A DNA stretch of 64,000 nucleotides from Pseudomonas silvicola (lineage in GTDB: Bacteria > Pseudomonadota > Gammaproteobacteria > Pseudomonadales > Pseudomonadaceae), in assembly GCF_026651855.1 (NCBI RefSeq), contig NZ_CP093280.1:2706001-2770000 (forward strand), given 5' to 3'. How positions within the stretch are numbered: the first letter of the stretch is position 1; every line of letters starts with the position of its first letter. The position numbers and the translations under genes are program-made. The notes under the pieces were generated by a model. The model did no database searches. It was not told where the DNA came from and saw only the letters and a list, made by a program, of their open reading frames with translations. Positions 34,990 to 44,769 of the stretch are shown in pieces.

Positions 34990-35589
34990 ATGTACAAGGT
35001 TTATGGCGATTACCGCTCGGGTAACTGCTACAAGGTCAAGCTGATGCTGCATCTGTTGGGGTTGCCCCATGAATGGGTGGACATCGATATTCTAGGGGGG
35101 GATACCCAGACCCCGGAATTCCTGGCCAAAAACCCCAATGGCAAGATCCCGGTGCTGGAGCTGGAAGACGGCACCTGCCTGTGGGAATCCAACGCCATCC
35201 TCAATTTCCTCGCCGACGGCACGCCGTACTTGCCCAGCGAGCCGCGGTTGCGCACCCAGGTGCTGCAGTGGCAGTTCTTCGAGCAATACAGCCATGAACC
35301 CTACATCGCCGTGGCGCGGTTCATTCAGTTGTACCTGAACATGCCCCAGGACCGCCTCAAGGAATACGAAGATTGCCAGGTGCGTGGCAAGAAGGCACTG
35401 CGGGTGATGGAGCGGCAGCTGCAACTGACGCCGTTCCTGGTGGGCGAGCACTATTCGATTGCCGACATTGCGCTGTATGCCTACACCCATGTGGCCCATG
35501 AGGGTGGGTTCGATCTGTCGGCGTACCCGGGCATCGAGGCGTGGCTCAAGCGGGTTCAGGCACAGCCTGGGCATGTGACCATGCTGTAG
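34990..35589 (+). CDS. Glutathione S-transferase
   Basis: A 199-residue GST. The N-terminal thioredoxin-like domain has RSGNCYKVKLMLHLLG with the likely catalytic Ser, the cis-Pro region GKIPVLELEDGT and WESNAILNFLA for glutathione; the C-terminal helical domain has HYSIADIALYAYTHVA. GGAGG lies before the ATG. It follows the aminotransferase closely. Confidence 0.93.
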   Translation: MYKVYGDYRSGNCYKVKLMLHLLGLPHEWVDIDILGGDTQTPEFLAKNPNGKIPVLELEDGTCLWESNAILNFLADGTPYLPSEPRLRTQVLQWQFFEQYSHEPYIAVARFIQLYLNMPQDRLKEYEDCQVRGKKALRVMERQLQLTPFLVGEHYSIADIALYAYTHVAHEGGFDLSAYPGIEAWLKRVQAQPGHVTML

Positions 35590-35599
35590 GGCCGGGCTG

Positions 35600-35647
35600 C
35601 CCGCGCTTCGCCCGGCCCCACGCCTGCGGGGCCGGGCGAAGCGCGGG
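35600..35647. repeat. Perfect 20-bp REP hairpin
   Basis: Positions 35600-35619 (beginning CCCGCGCTTCGCCCGG) are the exact reverse complement of 35628-35647, with an 8-nt loop. It lies between the convergent GST and glutaredoxin-like genes and probably ends both transcripts. Confidence 0.9.
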
Positions 35648-35663
35648 AAGGCAACGACGCGAC

Positions 35664-36032
35664 CTAGGCAGCGAACCGCTTGTTGAGGTACTCGATGATC
35701 ACCTTGGACTCATACATCCAGGTGGTCATGCCGTTCTCTTCGATGCGCAGGCACGGCACCTTGATACGGCCACCCTCATTGAGCAGCGCCTGGCGGTGCT
35801 GTTCATCGTTCTTGGCGTCGCGCAACGCCACGGGCACATTGAGCTTGTGCAGCGTGCGACGGGTTTTCACGCAGAACGGGCAGGCGTGGAACTGGTAGAG
35901 GCTCAGGCCACGGGCCTGCTGCTCCACGTCCGCCTGTGCCTGGGGGCTGCGCTTGAGCTTGCCGCCACGGGTCAGCAGGTCACCGACCACGATCAATTGG
36001 CCAAGGCCCACGCGCAAGGCTTTCATCAACAT
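35664..36032 (-). CDS. Glutaredoxin-like protein with membrane-facing N-terminus
   Basis: A 122-residue protein. Residues 1-45 are hydrophobic and basic (LRVGLGQLIVVGDLLTRG); from about residue 43 a glutaredoxin/GST-N fold follows with the active site CPFC and the cis-Pro motif KVPCLRI. WMYESKVIIEYLNKRF closes the fold. It probably reduces glutathione mixed disulfides. It lies 16 bp after folE on the same strand. Confidence 0.88.
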   Translation of the reverse strand: MLMKALRVGLGQLIVVGDLLTRGGKLKRSPQAQADVEQQARGLSLYQFHACPFCVKTRRTLHKLNVPVALRDAKNDEQHRQALLNEGGRIKVPCLRIEENGMTTWMYESKVIIEYLNKRFAA

Positions 36033-36048
36033 GCCAGAGTCCTTCCGA

Positions 36049-36594
36049 TCACTTGATCAGGCTGAGGAATTCGCTGCGGGTAGCGGCGTTTTCACGGAAT
36101 TCGCCGAGCATCACCGACGTGATCATGGACGAGTTCTGCTTCTCCACGCCGCGCATCATCATGCACATGTGCTTGGCCTCGATGACCACCGCGACGCCCA
36201 GCGCCCCAGTGACTTGCTGGACCGCTTCGGCGATCTGGCGGCTGAGGTTCTCCTGGATCTGCAGGCGACGGGCGTACATGTCGACGATACGCGCCACCTT
36301 GGACAGGCCCAGCACCTTGCCGCTGGGAATGTAGGCCACGTGGGCCTTGCCGATGAACGGCAGCAGGTGGTGCTCGCACAGCGAGTACAACTCGATGTCC
36401 TTGACCAGCACCATCTCGCTGTTGTCGGAGCTGAAGAGAGCACCATTGGTGACTTCTTCCAGGGTTTGTTCATAACCGCGGCAGAGGTACTGCATGGCTT
36501 TGGCGGCACGCTTTGGCGTGTCGAGCAGGCCTTCGCGGGATACGTCCTCGCCGAGTTTGCCGAGAATCGCGGTGTAGTGCTGTTCCAGGGACAT
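36049..36594 (-). CDS. folE: GTP cyclohydrolase I
   Basis: A 181-residue enzyme that converts GTP to dihydroneopterin triphosphate for folate. [17 protein letters not shown] carries the zinc Cys and the catalytic His pair, and HMCMMMRGV the second zinc Cys. ATG 36594 gives the family length; the in-frame start at 36675 overlaps the upstream gene. Confidence 0.96.
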   Translation of the reverse strand: MSLEQHYTAILGKLGEDVSREGLLDTPKRAAKAMQYLCRGYEQTLEEVTNGALFSSDNSEMVLVKDIELYSLCEHHLLPFIGKAHVAYIPSGKVLGLSKVARIVDMYARRLQIQENLSRQIAEAVQQVTGALGVAVVIEAKHMCMMMRGVEKQNSSMITSVMLGEFRENAATRSEFLSLIK

Positions 36595-36664
36595 GGATCT
36601 ACCTGTGGGAATTTTCGCAAACGCGAAGGGTACGGCGCCGGCCGCGTGGCTGCAAGCGCAAGCT

Positions 36665-37222
36665 TTACTCGTCACGCCCTTCGAGCATGGTGCGCTTGAG
36701 CATCACATACACCGCGCCGGCGCCTCCGTGGCGGGCCTGGCACGAGGTGAAGCCCAGTACTTGGGCATGTTGTCGCAGCCAGGTGTTGACGTGGCTTTTG
36801 ATCATCGGCCGCTTGCCGTCCAGGCGCACGGCCTTGCCGTGGGTGACGCGCACGCAGCGGATTTCGAATCGGGCGGCCTCTGCCAGGAAGGCCCAGAGGG
36901 TCTCGCGGGCTTTTTCCACGGTCATGCCGTGCAGGTCCAGGCTGCCTTCGAATGGGATCTGGCCGCTCTTGAGCTTGCGCATCTGGCTTTCCTGGACGCC
37001 GTCGCGGGCCCAGTGCAGGTCGTCTTCGGGGCCCACGTCAATCACGAATTGGTCGGACAGGCCGTCGACGGTGGTGGCGTCCTGGCGCACGGTCGCCGCC
37101 TGGCGGGCGGCAGCCAGGTGCTTGCGGTCGGGCTTGGGTTTGCCTGTCTCGGCGCGGTCATGCTTGATCGGCTTGACGCCGCGCATCTCGCTACTGAACA
37201 GGGAAAAATCGTCGTCTTGCAT
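36665..37222 (-). CDS. Smr-domain protein
   Basis: A 185-residue protein whose C-terminal Smr domain (about residues 93-180) has [14 protein letters not shown] and VTHGKAVRL, the metal/nucleic-acid-binding motifs of the MutS2 C-terminus. Related SmrB acts as an RNA endonuclease on collided ribosomes in E. coli. The N-terminal half is charged and probably flexible. The smr-folE order is common in Pseudomonas. Confidence 0.92.
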   Translation of the reverse strand: MQDDDFSLFSSEMRGVKPIKHDRAETGKPKPDRKHLAAARQAATVRQDATTVDGLSDQFVIDVGPEDDLHWARDGVQESQMRKLKSGQIPFEGSLDLHGMTVEKARETLWAFLAEAARFEIRCVRVTHGKAVRLDGKRPMIKSHVNTWLRQHAQVLGFTSCQARHGGAGAVYVMLKRTMLEGRDE

Positions 37223-37257
37223 GTCAGCCTCCACTACGGAGGCCTAGTTTACGCGAG

Positions 37258-37578
37258 TCAATCGTGCTTTTTCATCAGGTGCGGCGCCAGGTTCAGCGCG
37301 CGGTTGTGCTGGCGACGGCGACGGCAGCGGCGCCACAGGCCCACGCCCAGGTACAGCACCACCAGCCCGAACACCACCAGCAGGCTGGCGCCGGTCTTGC
37401 TGGCGTTCAGGTCGCCAAGGGCCGGCGGGTGCCCGAACAGGCTGGCCGCGCCGGCCAAGGCCAACAGCACGCCCAGGGCGGCCAGCACGGCGGCGAAGGC
37501 CTGGCCCAGGCGGGTGCCCCAGTTGCGGGGGCCGCGTGGGCGCAGGCGGCGAGCATCAAAACCATCGGATAACTTCAT
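37258..37578 (-). CDS. Small two-helix membrane protein, unknown
   Basis: A 106-residue protein with an Arg-rich N-terminus, two membrane helices (about residues 27-50 and 62-82) and a basic cytoplasmic tail (WRRCRRRRQHNR). AGGAAAT lies before ATG 37578. No family recognised. Confidence 0.65.
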   Translation of the reverse strand: MKLSDGFDARRLRPRGPRNWGTRLGQAFAAVLAALGVLLALAGAASLFGHPPALGDLNASKTGASLLVVFGLVVLYLGVGLWRRCRRRRQHNRALNLAPHLMKKHD

Positions 37579-37715
37579 TCCGATTTCCTCAGTGAATATC
37601 CGGCCTTCGACCCACCAGCGGCGTCGGGGTTCCGACGTGCAGCGCAATTAGAGGAAATGAATACGTTTATCGGATAGGCGGCCGCAGGCACGGCCGCCGG
37701 GTCACCAGGCTGCGG

Positions 37716-38306
37716 TCAGACCAGATCGTTGGTCTGGGCCACGCACGCGAAATTGTCGTTCATGGTGGCCATGCCCACCTGCTTCACGGTAGCCGCAGGC
37801 ACCACGCCGTCCTTGAAGGGCAGGTCGCGGGTGGCGCAGGCATCTTCCACCAGGGTGCTGCGGTAGCCGTAGTCCTTCGCCGCGCGCACGGTGGTGCTGA
37901 TGCTCGAATGGGTCATGAACCCGCAGACGATCAGGTCGATCGGGCCCTTTTCCTGCAGGGTCTGGTGCAGGGCGGTGTTGTTGAATGCGTTCGGCATGTT
38001 CTTTTCAATGATCGGCTCGTCACCCAGCGGCTCCAGGCCGGGGATGAACTTGCCACGGTCGCCCTGCGGGTCGAACAGACCGCCCACGGTACCCAGGTGG
38101 CGTACGTGCACGATGGGGCGATGGGCGGCGCGCGCGGCCTTGAGCAGCCGGGCGATGTTGGCCACCGCTTCGTCGATACCCACCAGGGCCAGGGGGCCTT
38201 TGAGGTATTCACGCTGGGCGTCGATGATCACCAGGCTGGCACGGCTGAGATCGGCAGGGGGATGGCCGCGGCCAGTCAGTTGGAACATCGTCTTTGTATC
38301 GGACAT
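37716..38306 (-). CDS. Isochorismatase-family hydrolase
   Basis: A 196-residue alpha/beta protein. LVIIDAQREYL gives the catalytic Asp and EKNMPNAFNNT the Lys. At the usual catalytic Cys position (GFMTHxC) the protein has Ser (GFMTHSSISTT), so it is unlikely to be a Cys-dependent amidohydrolase unless another Cys takes over. GGAGCC lies before ATG 38306. It stands alone, divergent from prmB. Confidence 0.88.
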   Translation of the reverse strand: MSDTKTMFQLTGRGHPPADLSRASLVIIDAQREYLKGPLALVGIDEAVANIARLLKAARAAHRPIVHVRHLGTVGGLFDPQGDRGKFIPGLEPLGDEPIIEKNMPNAFNNTALHQTLQEKGPIDLIVCGFMTHSSISTTVRAAKDYGYRSTLVEDACATRDLPFKDGVVPAATVKQVGMATMNDNFACVAQTNDLV

Positions 38307-38495
38307 CGGGGGCTCCTTTGGATAGGGCTTTTGCCACATTCTCCACTGCTGGAGCCGTTCTGTGAATCGCTACGCACATGCGCGGCGCAGAATCGGGGCG
38401 ATTGCCGGGTGGCCGGCCGCGGCGAAACGCCAGCAAGCCGCCCATTCGCCGGGCTTCGCTGTTAGAATGCGCGGCTGTATCCAAAGGAGTCTGCC

Positions 38496-39404
38496 GTGAT
38501 CACTTCCCGCCTGCGCACCCTGCGCGACCACATTCGTTGGGCTGTCAGCCGTTTCCATGGGGAAGAGCTGTATTTCGGCCACGGCACCGACAACGCCTGG
38601 GACGAAGCTCGCCTGCTGGTGCTGGGTGCGGTGCACCTGCCGTTCCAGATCGCCGATAGCTACCTGGACTGCCGGTTGGAAGAAGACGAGATCGCGCATA
38701 TCCAGGCGCTGCTCAAACGCCGCATCGAAGACCGTGTGCCGGTGCCGTACCTGCTCAATGAAGCCTGGTTCTGCGGCATGTCGTTCATCGTCGACGAGCG
38801 CGTGCTGATCCCGCGTTCACCCATCGGCGAACTGATCGAAGACGGCTTCTCGCCGTGGCTGGCCCAGCCGCCGGCGCGCATCCTGGACCTGTGCACCGGT
38901 TCGGGCTGCATCGGCATCGCCTGCGCCGACGTGTTCCAGGACGCGGAAGTGGCCTTGGCCGACCTGTCGTTCGAAGCGTTGGAAGTGGCCAACCAGAACA
39001 TCGAGCGCCATGGCCTGGAAGAGCGTGTGTACACCGTGCAGGGCGATGGTTTCGACGGCCTGCCGGGCCAGCGTTTCGACCTGATCGTGTCGAACCCGCC
39101 CTACGTGGACGCCGAAGACTTCGCCGACATGCCGGACGAATACCAGCACGAACCGGAGCTGGGCCTGGCCTGTGGTGATGACGGTCTGAACCTGGTGCGG
39201 CGCATGCTCGCCGAAGCGGCTGACCACCTGACCGAAAAGGGCCTGCTGATTGTTGAAGTGGGCAACAGCCAGGTGCACGTCGAGGCGCTGTACCCTGAGG
39301 TAGACTTCCACTGGCTGGAATTCCAGCGCGGCGGCCACGGCGTGTTCATGCTCAGCGCCGCCCAGTGCCGAGAACACCAGGCGCTGTTCGCTTCGCGTAT
39401 CTGA
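38496..39404 (+). CDS. prmB: Ribosomal protein L3 N5-glutamine methyltransferase
   Basis: A 302-residue SAM-dependent methyltransferase. [11 protein letters not shown] binds SAM, and the catalytic NPPYVD binds the Gln side chain. The N-terminal helical domain (about 1-100) gives L3 specificity. The start is a GTG at 38496 with AAAGGAG. It modifies L3 during ribosome assembly. aroC lies 2.1 kb downstream on the same strand, with two minus-strand genes between. Confidence 0.95.
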   Translation: MITSRLRTLRDHIRWAVSRFHGEELYFGHGTDNAWDEARLLVLGAVHLPFQIADSYLDCRLEEDEIAHIQALLKRRIEDRVPVPYLLNEAWFCGMSFIVDERVLIPRSPIGELIEDGFSPWLAQPPARILDLCTGSGCIGIACADVFQDAEVALADLSFEALEVANQNIERHGLEERVYTVQGDGFDGLPGQRFDLIVSNPPYVDAEDFADMPDEYQHEPELGLACGDDGLNLVRRMLAEAADHLTEKGLLIVEVGNSQVHVEALYPEVDFHWLEFQRGGHGVFMLSAAQCREHQALFASRI

Positions 39405-39465
39405 CCATCCACTCGGCGCCTGGCCCATAGGGTTGGCGGCGGGGGCGGGATGTTGCCCTGTGGGA

Positions 39466-39481
39466 CCGGGCGAAGCTCGGG
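39466..39481. repeat. REP core sequence
   Basis: CCGGGCGAAGCTCGGG, a single copy between the convergent prmB and the minus-strand gene at 39559. Confidence 0.75.
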
Positions 39482-39558
39482 AACGGCTCACCGCGTAATG
39501 CCTGACACCCCGCGCCTTCTGCTTCCCAAGCGGGCACCAGGTTGCGCAGGGGGCAGGG

Positions 39559-40359
39559 CTAGCGGTGGGTCGCAATCCAGATCAGCAAGCCGGCCTGGAA
39601 CACTGCGAACGCTACCAGGCAACTGATGGTAAAGCGTAGTCCGCTGTCTTCGCGCTTGAGCTTGCTGACCCGCTCTTCCTGCTGGCGCAGTTTCACTTCC
39701 TGTTCCTGCAGGTTCTGCTCGGCCAGTACCAACATGTTGGCAGCATCCAGAATCTCCACCACCTGCACCTTGTCACCGTTCCAGGTGGCGATCAGTTCAC
39801 CCACCTGTACGTCCGCATAGCTGCCCTTGAGGTGCTGGGCGTCGGTGTAGGTGACCGTCAAACCCTGGCTCTTGAGCGCATGGTCGCGGCGCAGGCGGGT
39901 GTCTTCGTTGAGGCCGTCCTTGCTGGCCAGCGCGGCACCCTCGACCCGGTAGTGCGCCCATTTGCGCTGGGCCCAGATCACCCCCTGGGCCATGAGGAAG
40001 CGGCCCAGGCCGCGGTTCAGCGGCTCCATCTGCAAACCGCCTTCGGGGCCGAAGGTGACGGTGCGGGTCTGGTGGTTGGCCCACACTTCCAGGCGGTTCT
40101 GGTCTTTGCGTACCTTCTGCGCCGGCAGCTGGATATCCATGCGCAGCAGGCTGTAGTCCTTGCCATGGCGCTCGGCGCGGCCGAACTGCACGAAGCGCAA
40201 GGGCCGCGCACCGGTGGCACGGTCCACCGTCAAAGGCACCAGGCGCAGCATCTTGAAGTGCTCAGGCACCACGTCCGCCCACGGCAATTCCACTGGCGCG
40301 GGGGCCTGTTCAGGTTCAACGGCCACTTCGGGTGACTCTGGGGTTTGCGTTTCGGTCAT
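39559..40359 (-). CDS. Conserved protein with C-terminal membrane anchor, unknown
   Basis: A 266-residue protein. Residues 1-30 are acidic and Pro-rich; a soluble beta-rich domain follows to about 205; a Gln/Glu/Arg coiled coil (LQEQEVKLRQQEERVSKLKR) leads to one C-terminal helix (about 243-262). The layout suggests a tail-anchored inner-membrane protein with a cytoplasmic domain. I do not recognise the family. Confidence 0.75.
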   Translation of the reverse strand: MTETQTPESPEVAVEPEQAPAPVELPWADVVPEHFKMLRLVPLTVDRATGARPLRFVQFGRAERHGKDYSLLRMDIQLPAQKVRKDQNRLEVWANHQTRTVTFGPEGGLQMEPLNRGLGRFLMAQGVIWAQRKWAHYRVEGAALASKDGLNEDTRLRRDHALKSQGLTVTYTDAQHLKGSYADVQVGELIATWNGDKVQVVEILDAANMLVLAEQNLQEQEVKLRQQEERVSKLKREDSGLRFTISCLVAFAVFQAGLLIWIATHR

Positions 40360-40459
40360 CACGGCGATCCTCTTTCGCGCAGCGCTGCGGGTATCAAAGT
40401 GGATACCTGCATCGGCGTATCGGCAGGGTTTGCCGATACTTGCGCGGTTTTTGCCGTGA

Positions 40460-41413
40460 TCAGTGAATCTTGCCGATGAAACCCGTCAGTGCGCCGCCCA
40501 GTGCGTCGGCCAGGGGCAGGTTGGGGTTGTTGTAGGAGGCGACCTGGGCCTTGAGGTCGTCGGCGACGATACGCATCACGTGGTTCATGCCGTCTACCAG
40601 CACCAATTGCGCGTCAGGCTTGGCCGCCTTGAGCGCGCGGGCGTCGGCCACGCTCACCTGAATGTCGTTGCGGCCTTGAATGATCAGCGCCGGAACCTTC
40701 AGGCGGCCGAAGGCGGCGGCAGGGTCCTGACGCAGCAAGGACACCAGGTAGGGCTGCACGCTGGGGCGAAAGATCACCTGCAAGGGGGCGGGCACATCGC
40801 TGTCGTATTGGCCGGCCTTCAGGCGCTGGAGCAGCTGCAGGCTGCGCTGTTCGAGGTCCGGTGGCAGGCGGCCCTTGAGTTGCTCGCCGATGACCTGGTC
40901 CAGCGGCCGGCCGCTGCCGGCCACGGAGATCACGGCCGCGGCGCCGGCGTCGGGGGCGGCCAGGCTGGCGATCAGCGCGCCTTCGCTGTGGCCCAGCAGG
41001 ATCAGCGGGCCGTAGTGCGGGTCGGCTTTGAGCAGGCGTGCCCAGGCCTCGGCGTCAGCCACGTAGCCTTCCACGCTCAGGGTGCGCTCGTCCGGGGCCA
41101 GCGGCAGGCCGGTGGCCACGCCGCGCTTGTCATAGCGCACACTGGCGATGCCGTGCCGGGCCAGCAGCATGGCCAATTTGCGCAAATCATCATTGCGCCC
41201 GCCCTGGGGGTTGTTGCCGTCGCGGTCGGTGGGGCCGGAGCCGGAAATGATCAGGACCACGGGTACCGGTTTGTCCGACACCGGCCGCAGCAGGGAGCCC
41301 TGCAACACGCCGGTGCCGGTGTCCAGGTCGATGGGGCGCTGGGAGACCACGGGGGCCGCCTGCAGCAAGGGGCTTACGAGCAGAACAAGGAGGGCAGCAA
41401 AACGTAGCATCAT
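40460..41413 (-). CDS. Alpha/beta hydrolase, exported
   Basis: A 317-residue protein with a signal peptide (cleaved after about residue 20). GSGPTDRDGNNPQ, the nucleophile elbow GHSEGA, an Asp in IQGRNDIQV and the His in DGMNHVMR form the triad. It is probably a periplasmic esterase or peptidase-like hydrolase of unknown substrate. It diverges from aroC. Confidence 0.88.
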   Translation of the reverse strand: MMLRFAALLVLLVSPLLQAAPVVSQRPIDLDTGTGVLQGSLLRPVSDKPVPVVLIISGSGPTDRDGNNPQGGRNDDLRKLAMLLARHGIASVRYDKRGVATGLPLAPDERTLSVEGYVADAEAWARLLKADPHYGPLILLGHSEGALIASLAAPDAGAAAVISVAGSGRPLDQVIGEQLKGRLPPDLEQRSLQLLQRLKAGQYDSDVPAPLQVIFRPSVQPYLVSLLRQDPAAAFGRLKVPALIIQGRNDIQVSVADARALKAAKPDAQLVLVDGMNHVMRIVADDLKAQVASYNNPNLPLADALGGALTGFIGKIH

Positions 41414-41548
41414 CAAGCCAGTATGGGGAGGATGGGCCTTGGACTTATACCATGGGCGAAGGTTCGCACATCCAGGGATGAATCAGGCGCCCAGCGTGCG
41501 TATACTCCAGGTCCGATCTGATTTGGCTGAATTCGCGGAGCGTCCTGC

Positions 41549-42640
41549 ATGTCCGGCAATACCTACGGCAAGCTGTTCACTGTCACCACCGCTGGCGAGA
41601 GCCATGGCCCGGCACTGGTCGCCATCGTCGACGGCTGCCCGCCCGGCCTGGAGCTGTCCCTGCAAGACCTGCAGCGCGACCTCGACCGCCGCAAGCCCGG
41701 CACCAGCCGCCACACCACCCAGCGCCAGGAGCCCGACGAGGTCGAGATCCTCTCGGGTGTTTTCGAGGGGCGCACCACGGGTTGCTCCATTGGCCTGCTG
41801 ATCCGCAACACCGACCAGAAGTCCAAGGACTACTCGGCGATCAAGGATCTGTTCCGTCCGGCCCACGCCGATTACACGCTGCACCACAAGTTCGGTGAGC
41901 GCGACTACCGTGGCGGTGGCCGCAGTTCTGCCCGCGAAACCGCCATGCGCGTGGCCGCTGGCGCCATCGCCAAGAAGTACCTGGCCAGCCAGGGCATCAC
42001 CATCCGCGGCTACATGAGCCAACTGGGCCCTATCGAAATCCCGTTCAAGAGCTGGGACTCGGTGGAGGAGAATGCGTTCTTCAGCCCTGACCCGGACAAG
42101 GTGCCGGAGCTGGAAGCCTACATGGACCAGCTGCGCCGCGACCAGGATTCGGTGGGCGCGAAGATCACCGTGGTGGCCGAAGGGGTCAAGCCGGGCCTGG
42201 GTGAGCCGATCTTCGACCGTCTGGACGCCGAACTGGCCCACGCGCTGATGAGCATCAACGCGGTCAAGGGCGTGGAAATCGGTGCCGGGTTCGCGTGCGT
42301 GTCCCAGCGTGGCACCGAGCACCGTGATGAAATGACCCCGGAAGGCTTTCTCAGCAACAACGCCGGCGGCATCCTGGGCGGCATTTCCTCGGGCCAGCCG
42401 ATCGTGGCGCACCTGGCGCTGAAGCCGACCTCGAGCATCACCACCCCGGGGCGTTCCATCGACATTCACGGCAACCCGGTGGACGTCATCACCAAAGGCC
42501 GGCATGACCCGTGCGTGGGTATCCGCGCCACGCCGATCGCCGAGGCCATGATGGCCATCGTGCTGATGGACCACCTGCTGCGCCACCGCGGCCAGAATGC
42601 CGACGTGCGCGTCACCACCCCGGTACTGGGCCAGCTGTAA
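41549..42640 (+). CDS. aroC: Chorismate synthase
   Basis: A 363-residue FMN-dependent enzyme making chorismate from [37 protein letters not shown] and [16 protein letters not shown] are invariant family motifs. Its TAA stop shares its last A with the ATG of the MFS gene. Confidence 0.98.
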   Translation: MSGNTYGKLFTVTTAGESHGPALVAIVDGCPPGLELSLQDLQRDLDRRKPGTSRHTTQRQEPDEVEILSGVFEGRTTGCSIGLLIRNTDQKSKDYSAIKDLFRPAHADYTLHHKFGERDYRGGGRSSARETAMRVAAGAIAKKYLASQGITIRGYMSQLGPIEIPFKSWDSVEENAFFSPDPDKVPELEAYMDQLRRDQDSVGAKITVVAEGVKPGLGEPIFDRLDAELAHALMSINAVKGVEIGAGFACVSQRGTEHRDEMTPEGFLSNNAGGILGGISSGQPIVAHLALKPTSSITTPGRSIDIHGNPVDVITKGRHDPCVGIRATPIAEAMMAIVLMDHLLRHRGQNADVRVTTPVLGQL

Positions 42641-43809
42641 TGGCCCCGGCCTCCGGGGCTGCCGGGGTTCCCTACTGGCGGCTCTCGGGGTTTTACCTGT
42701 TCTACTTCGCCCTGCTGGGCGCCACGGCGCCCTTCCTGGCGATGTACTTCGACCACTTGGGGTTCGCCAGCGCCCGTATTGGCGAACTGGTCGCCATCCC
42801 CATGCTCATGCGCTGCGTGGCCCCCAACCTGTGGGGCTGGCTGGGCGACCGTTCCGGCAAGCGCCTGGCCATCGTGCGGTTCGGCGCGGTGTGTACCCTG
42901 GCCTGCTTTTCGCTGATTTTCATCCGCAAGGACTATGCCTGGCTCGCCATGGTCATGGCCTTGCATGCGTTTTTCTGGCACGCGGTGCTGCCCCAGTTCG
43001 AGACCATTACCCTGGCCCACCTGCACGGTCAGCCGGCACGTTATAGTCAGGTGCGGTTGTGGGGCTCCATCGGGTTCATTCTCACGGTGGTGGTGATGGG
43101 CCGGTTGTACGAGTGGTGGAGCCTGGACGTCTACCCCTACGCCCTGGTGACGATCATGGCCGGTATTGTGGTCAGCAGTTTCTGGGTGCCGAACGTTCAG
43201 CCGCGGGTCGATGCCAGGCGGTTGGCCGGTGACGGGTTCCTCAAGCAGTTGCTGGCCCCCGGGGTGCTGCCGTTCTATGCCTGCGTGGCATTGATGCAGG
43301 TCAGCCACGGGCCGTACTACACCTTCCTGAGCCTGCACCTGGAACACCTGGGCTACAGCCGCGCGGTCATCGGCTTGCTGTGGGCGGTGGGGGTAGTGGC
43401 CGAGGTGCTGATGTTCCTGGCCATGAGCCGCGTCCTGGGCCGCTTTTCGGTACGCCGGGTCCTGGCCGCCAGCTTCCTGCTGGCCGCGCTGCGCTGGTGG
43501 CTGCTGGGCAGTTTCGCCGAGCACTTGTGGTTGCTGATAGTCGCCCAGGTGCTGCACGCCGCCACGTTCGGCAGCTTTCACGCTTCATGCATTCACTTCG
43601 TGCAGCGCACGTTCGGTGCTCGCCAGCAAGGTCAGGGCCAGGCACTCTATGCGGCGCTGGCCGGTACCGGTGGTGCGTTGGGCGCGCTGTACTCGGGTTA
43701 CAGTTGGAACACCCTGGGCCCCGCCTGGACTTTTGCCCTGGCCAGCCTTGCTGCGCTGGCCGCGGCTGTCATCATCGCCACCCGGCTTGCAGAGGAAACG
43801 CCGCCATGA
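42640..43809 (+). CDS. MFS transporter (MFS_1-like/HcaT group)
   Basis: A 389-residue protein with 12 membrane helices. SGFYLFYFALLGATAPFLAMYF and SQVRLWGSIGFI are typical of the group that includes the 3-phenylpropionate transporter HcaT. The substrate is unknown. Start and stop overlap the neighbours by 1 and 4 bp. Confidence 0.9.
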   Translation: MAPASGAAGVPYWRLSGFYLFYFALLGATAPFLAMYFDHLGFASARIGELVAIPMLMRCVAPNLWGWLGDRSGKRLAIVRFGAVCTLACFSLIFIRKDYAWLAMVMALHAFFWHAVLPQFETITLAHLHGQPARYSQVRLWGSIGFILTVVVMGRLYEWWSLDVYPYALVTIMAGIVVSSFWVPNVQPRVDARRLAGDGFLKQLLAPGVLPFYACVALMQVSHGPYYTFLSLHLEHLGYSRAVIGLLWAVGVVAEVLMFLAMSRVLGRFSVRRVLAASFLLAALRWWLLGSFAEHLWLLIVAQVLHAATFGSFHASCIHFVQRTFGARQQGQGQALYAALAGTGGALGALYSGYSWNTLGPAWTFALASLAALAAAVIIATRLAEETPP

Positions 43810-44351
43810 GCATCCTGTCCGTCTATTCGGTGTCCACCCCGGACATTCCCAGCAAGGTCCTCACCCATTTCGAGGACATCGCCGCGACGTTGGCAGAGCA
43901 AGGGGTTCGCTTCGAACGCAGGCCGGTGGAGATAGCCGTTCAGGCTGGCGCGAGCCAGGAGGACGTGTTGCAGGCCCATGGCGAAACCCTCGACCGCCTG
44001 ATGAACGAGTGGGGCACGCCGCATGTCGACGTCATCAGTCTGGACCGCGACCATCCGCACCGCCAGCAATGGCGTGAGCGGTTTCTCGACGAGCACAGTC
44101 ACGACGGCAGGGAAGTACGCTACTTCGTGGCGGGGCGGGGCTTGTTGAGCGTGCACATCGGCGGCTACGTCTACGCCATGCAGTGCGAGAAGGAAGACCT
44201 GGTCGTGTTGCCAGCGGGCATCGCGCGCTGGTTCGACATGGGGGAGGCGCCGCGGTTGGTGGCTATTCGCTTGTTCGAAACACCTCAAGCCCAGGCAGCC
44301 CACTACACCGGTACGGAACTTGCCCGCTGTTTCCCGGGTCTGGATACCTGA
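43806..44351 (+). CDS. mtnD: Acireductone dioxygenase (methionine salvage)
   Basis: A 181-residue cupin. The metal site HSHDGREVRYF matches the ARD pattern HxHxxxE; the last His lies in GGYVYAMQCEKEDLVVLP-type strands. It cleaves acireductone, giving the keto acid precursor of methionine and formate. It overlaps the MFS stop by 4 bp (ATGA), which couples a methionine-salvage gene to aroC expression. Confidence 0.92.
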   Translation: MSILSVYSVSTPDIPSKVLTHFEDIAATLAEQGVRFERRPVEIAVQAGASQEDVLQAHGETLDRLMNEWGTPHVDVISLDRDHPHRQQWRERFLDEHSHDGREVRYFVAGRGLLSVHIGGYVYAMQCEKEDLVVLPAGIARWFDMGEAPRLVAIRLFETPQAQAAHYTGTELARCFPGLDT

Positions 44352-44384
44352 GGCAAATCGGGCTCGCCGCTAGCGTGTGGGATT

Positions 44385-44458
44385 CCGGGCGAAGCTCGGG
44401 AACGGCAACCGTGCAATCACTGATACTGCGCGGCGTTCCATTCCCGAGCTTCGCCCGG
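44385..44458. repeat. REP inverted pair, left border of duplication
   Basis: CCGGGCGAAGCTCGGGAA (44385-44402) and TTCCCGAGCTTCGCCCGG (44441-44458) are perfect reverse complements. The second arm is the left end of the duplicated unit. Confidence 0.9.
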
Positions 44459-44490
44459 GCTCACAGCCCTGGGTATGAAGCCCGTGTCAC

Positions 44491-44769
44491 TCACGCGGAG
44501 TGGTAGGTAGGCAGCGCGAAACGGTTCTGGCTCTGCAGCATGTTGATAGCCGGCAGTTCGCTGGCTTGGCCGGCCAGGTCGCGGCGGATGGCGCTGATGA
44601 CCCAGGTCAGCTGTTCGCCCGTGTGCAGTTGCTGGTAGGAAATCGAGCGGCGGGTCACTTTTCCTTCGCTGTCACGCAGGGTCAACAGTACAGCACCGTC
44701 CGGACGCGGTTGGGTGGTGACGTCGTAGCCGGCGAATACGGAAGCGAATTTTTCTTGAATAAAGTTCAT
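44491..44769 (-). CDS. DUF3509 family protein, copy 1
   Basis: A 92-residue protein (MNFIQEKFASVFAGYDVTTQ) of a small family seen in Pseudomonas, about which little is known. It has a mixed alpha/beta appearance without membrane segments. The ATG at 44769 is preceded by AGGAGC. A 338-bp gap separates it from the divergent ankyrin gene. Confidence 0.85.
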   Translation of the reverse strand: MNFIQEKFASVFAGYDVTTQPRPDGAVLLTLRDSEGKVTRRSISYQQLHTGEQLTWVISAIRRDLAGQASELPAINMLQSQNRFALPTYHSA

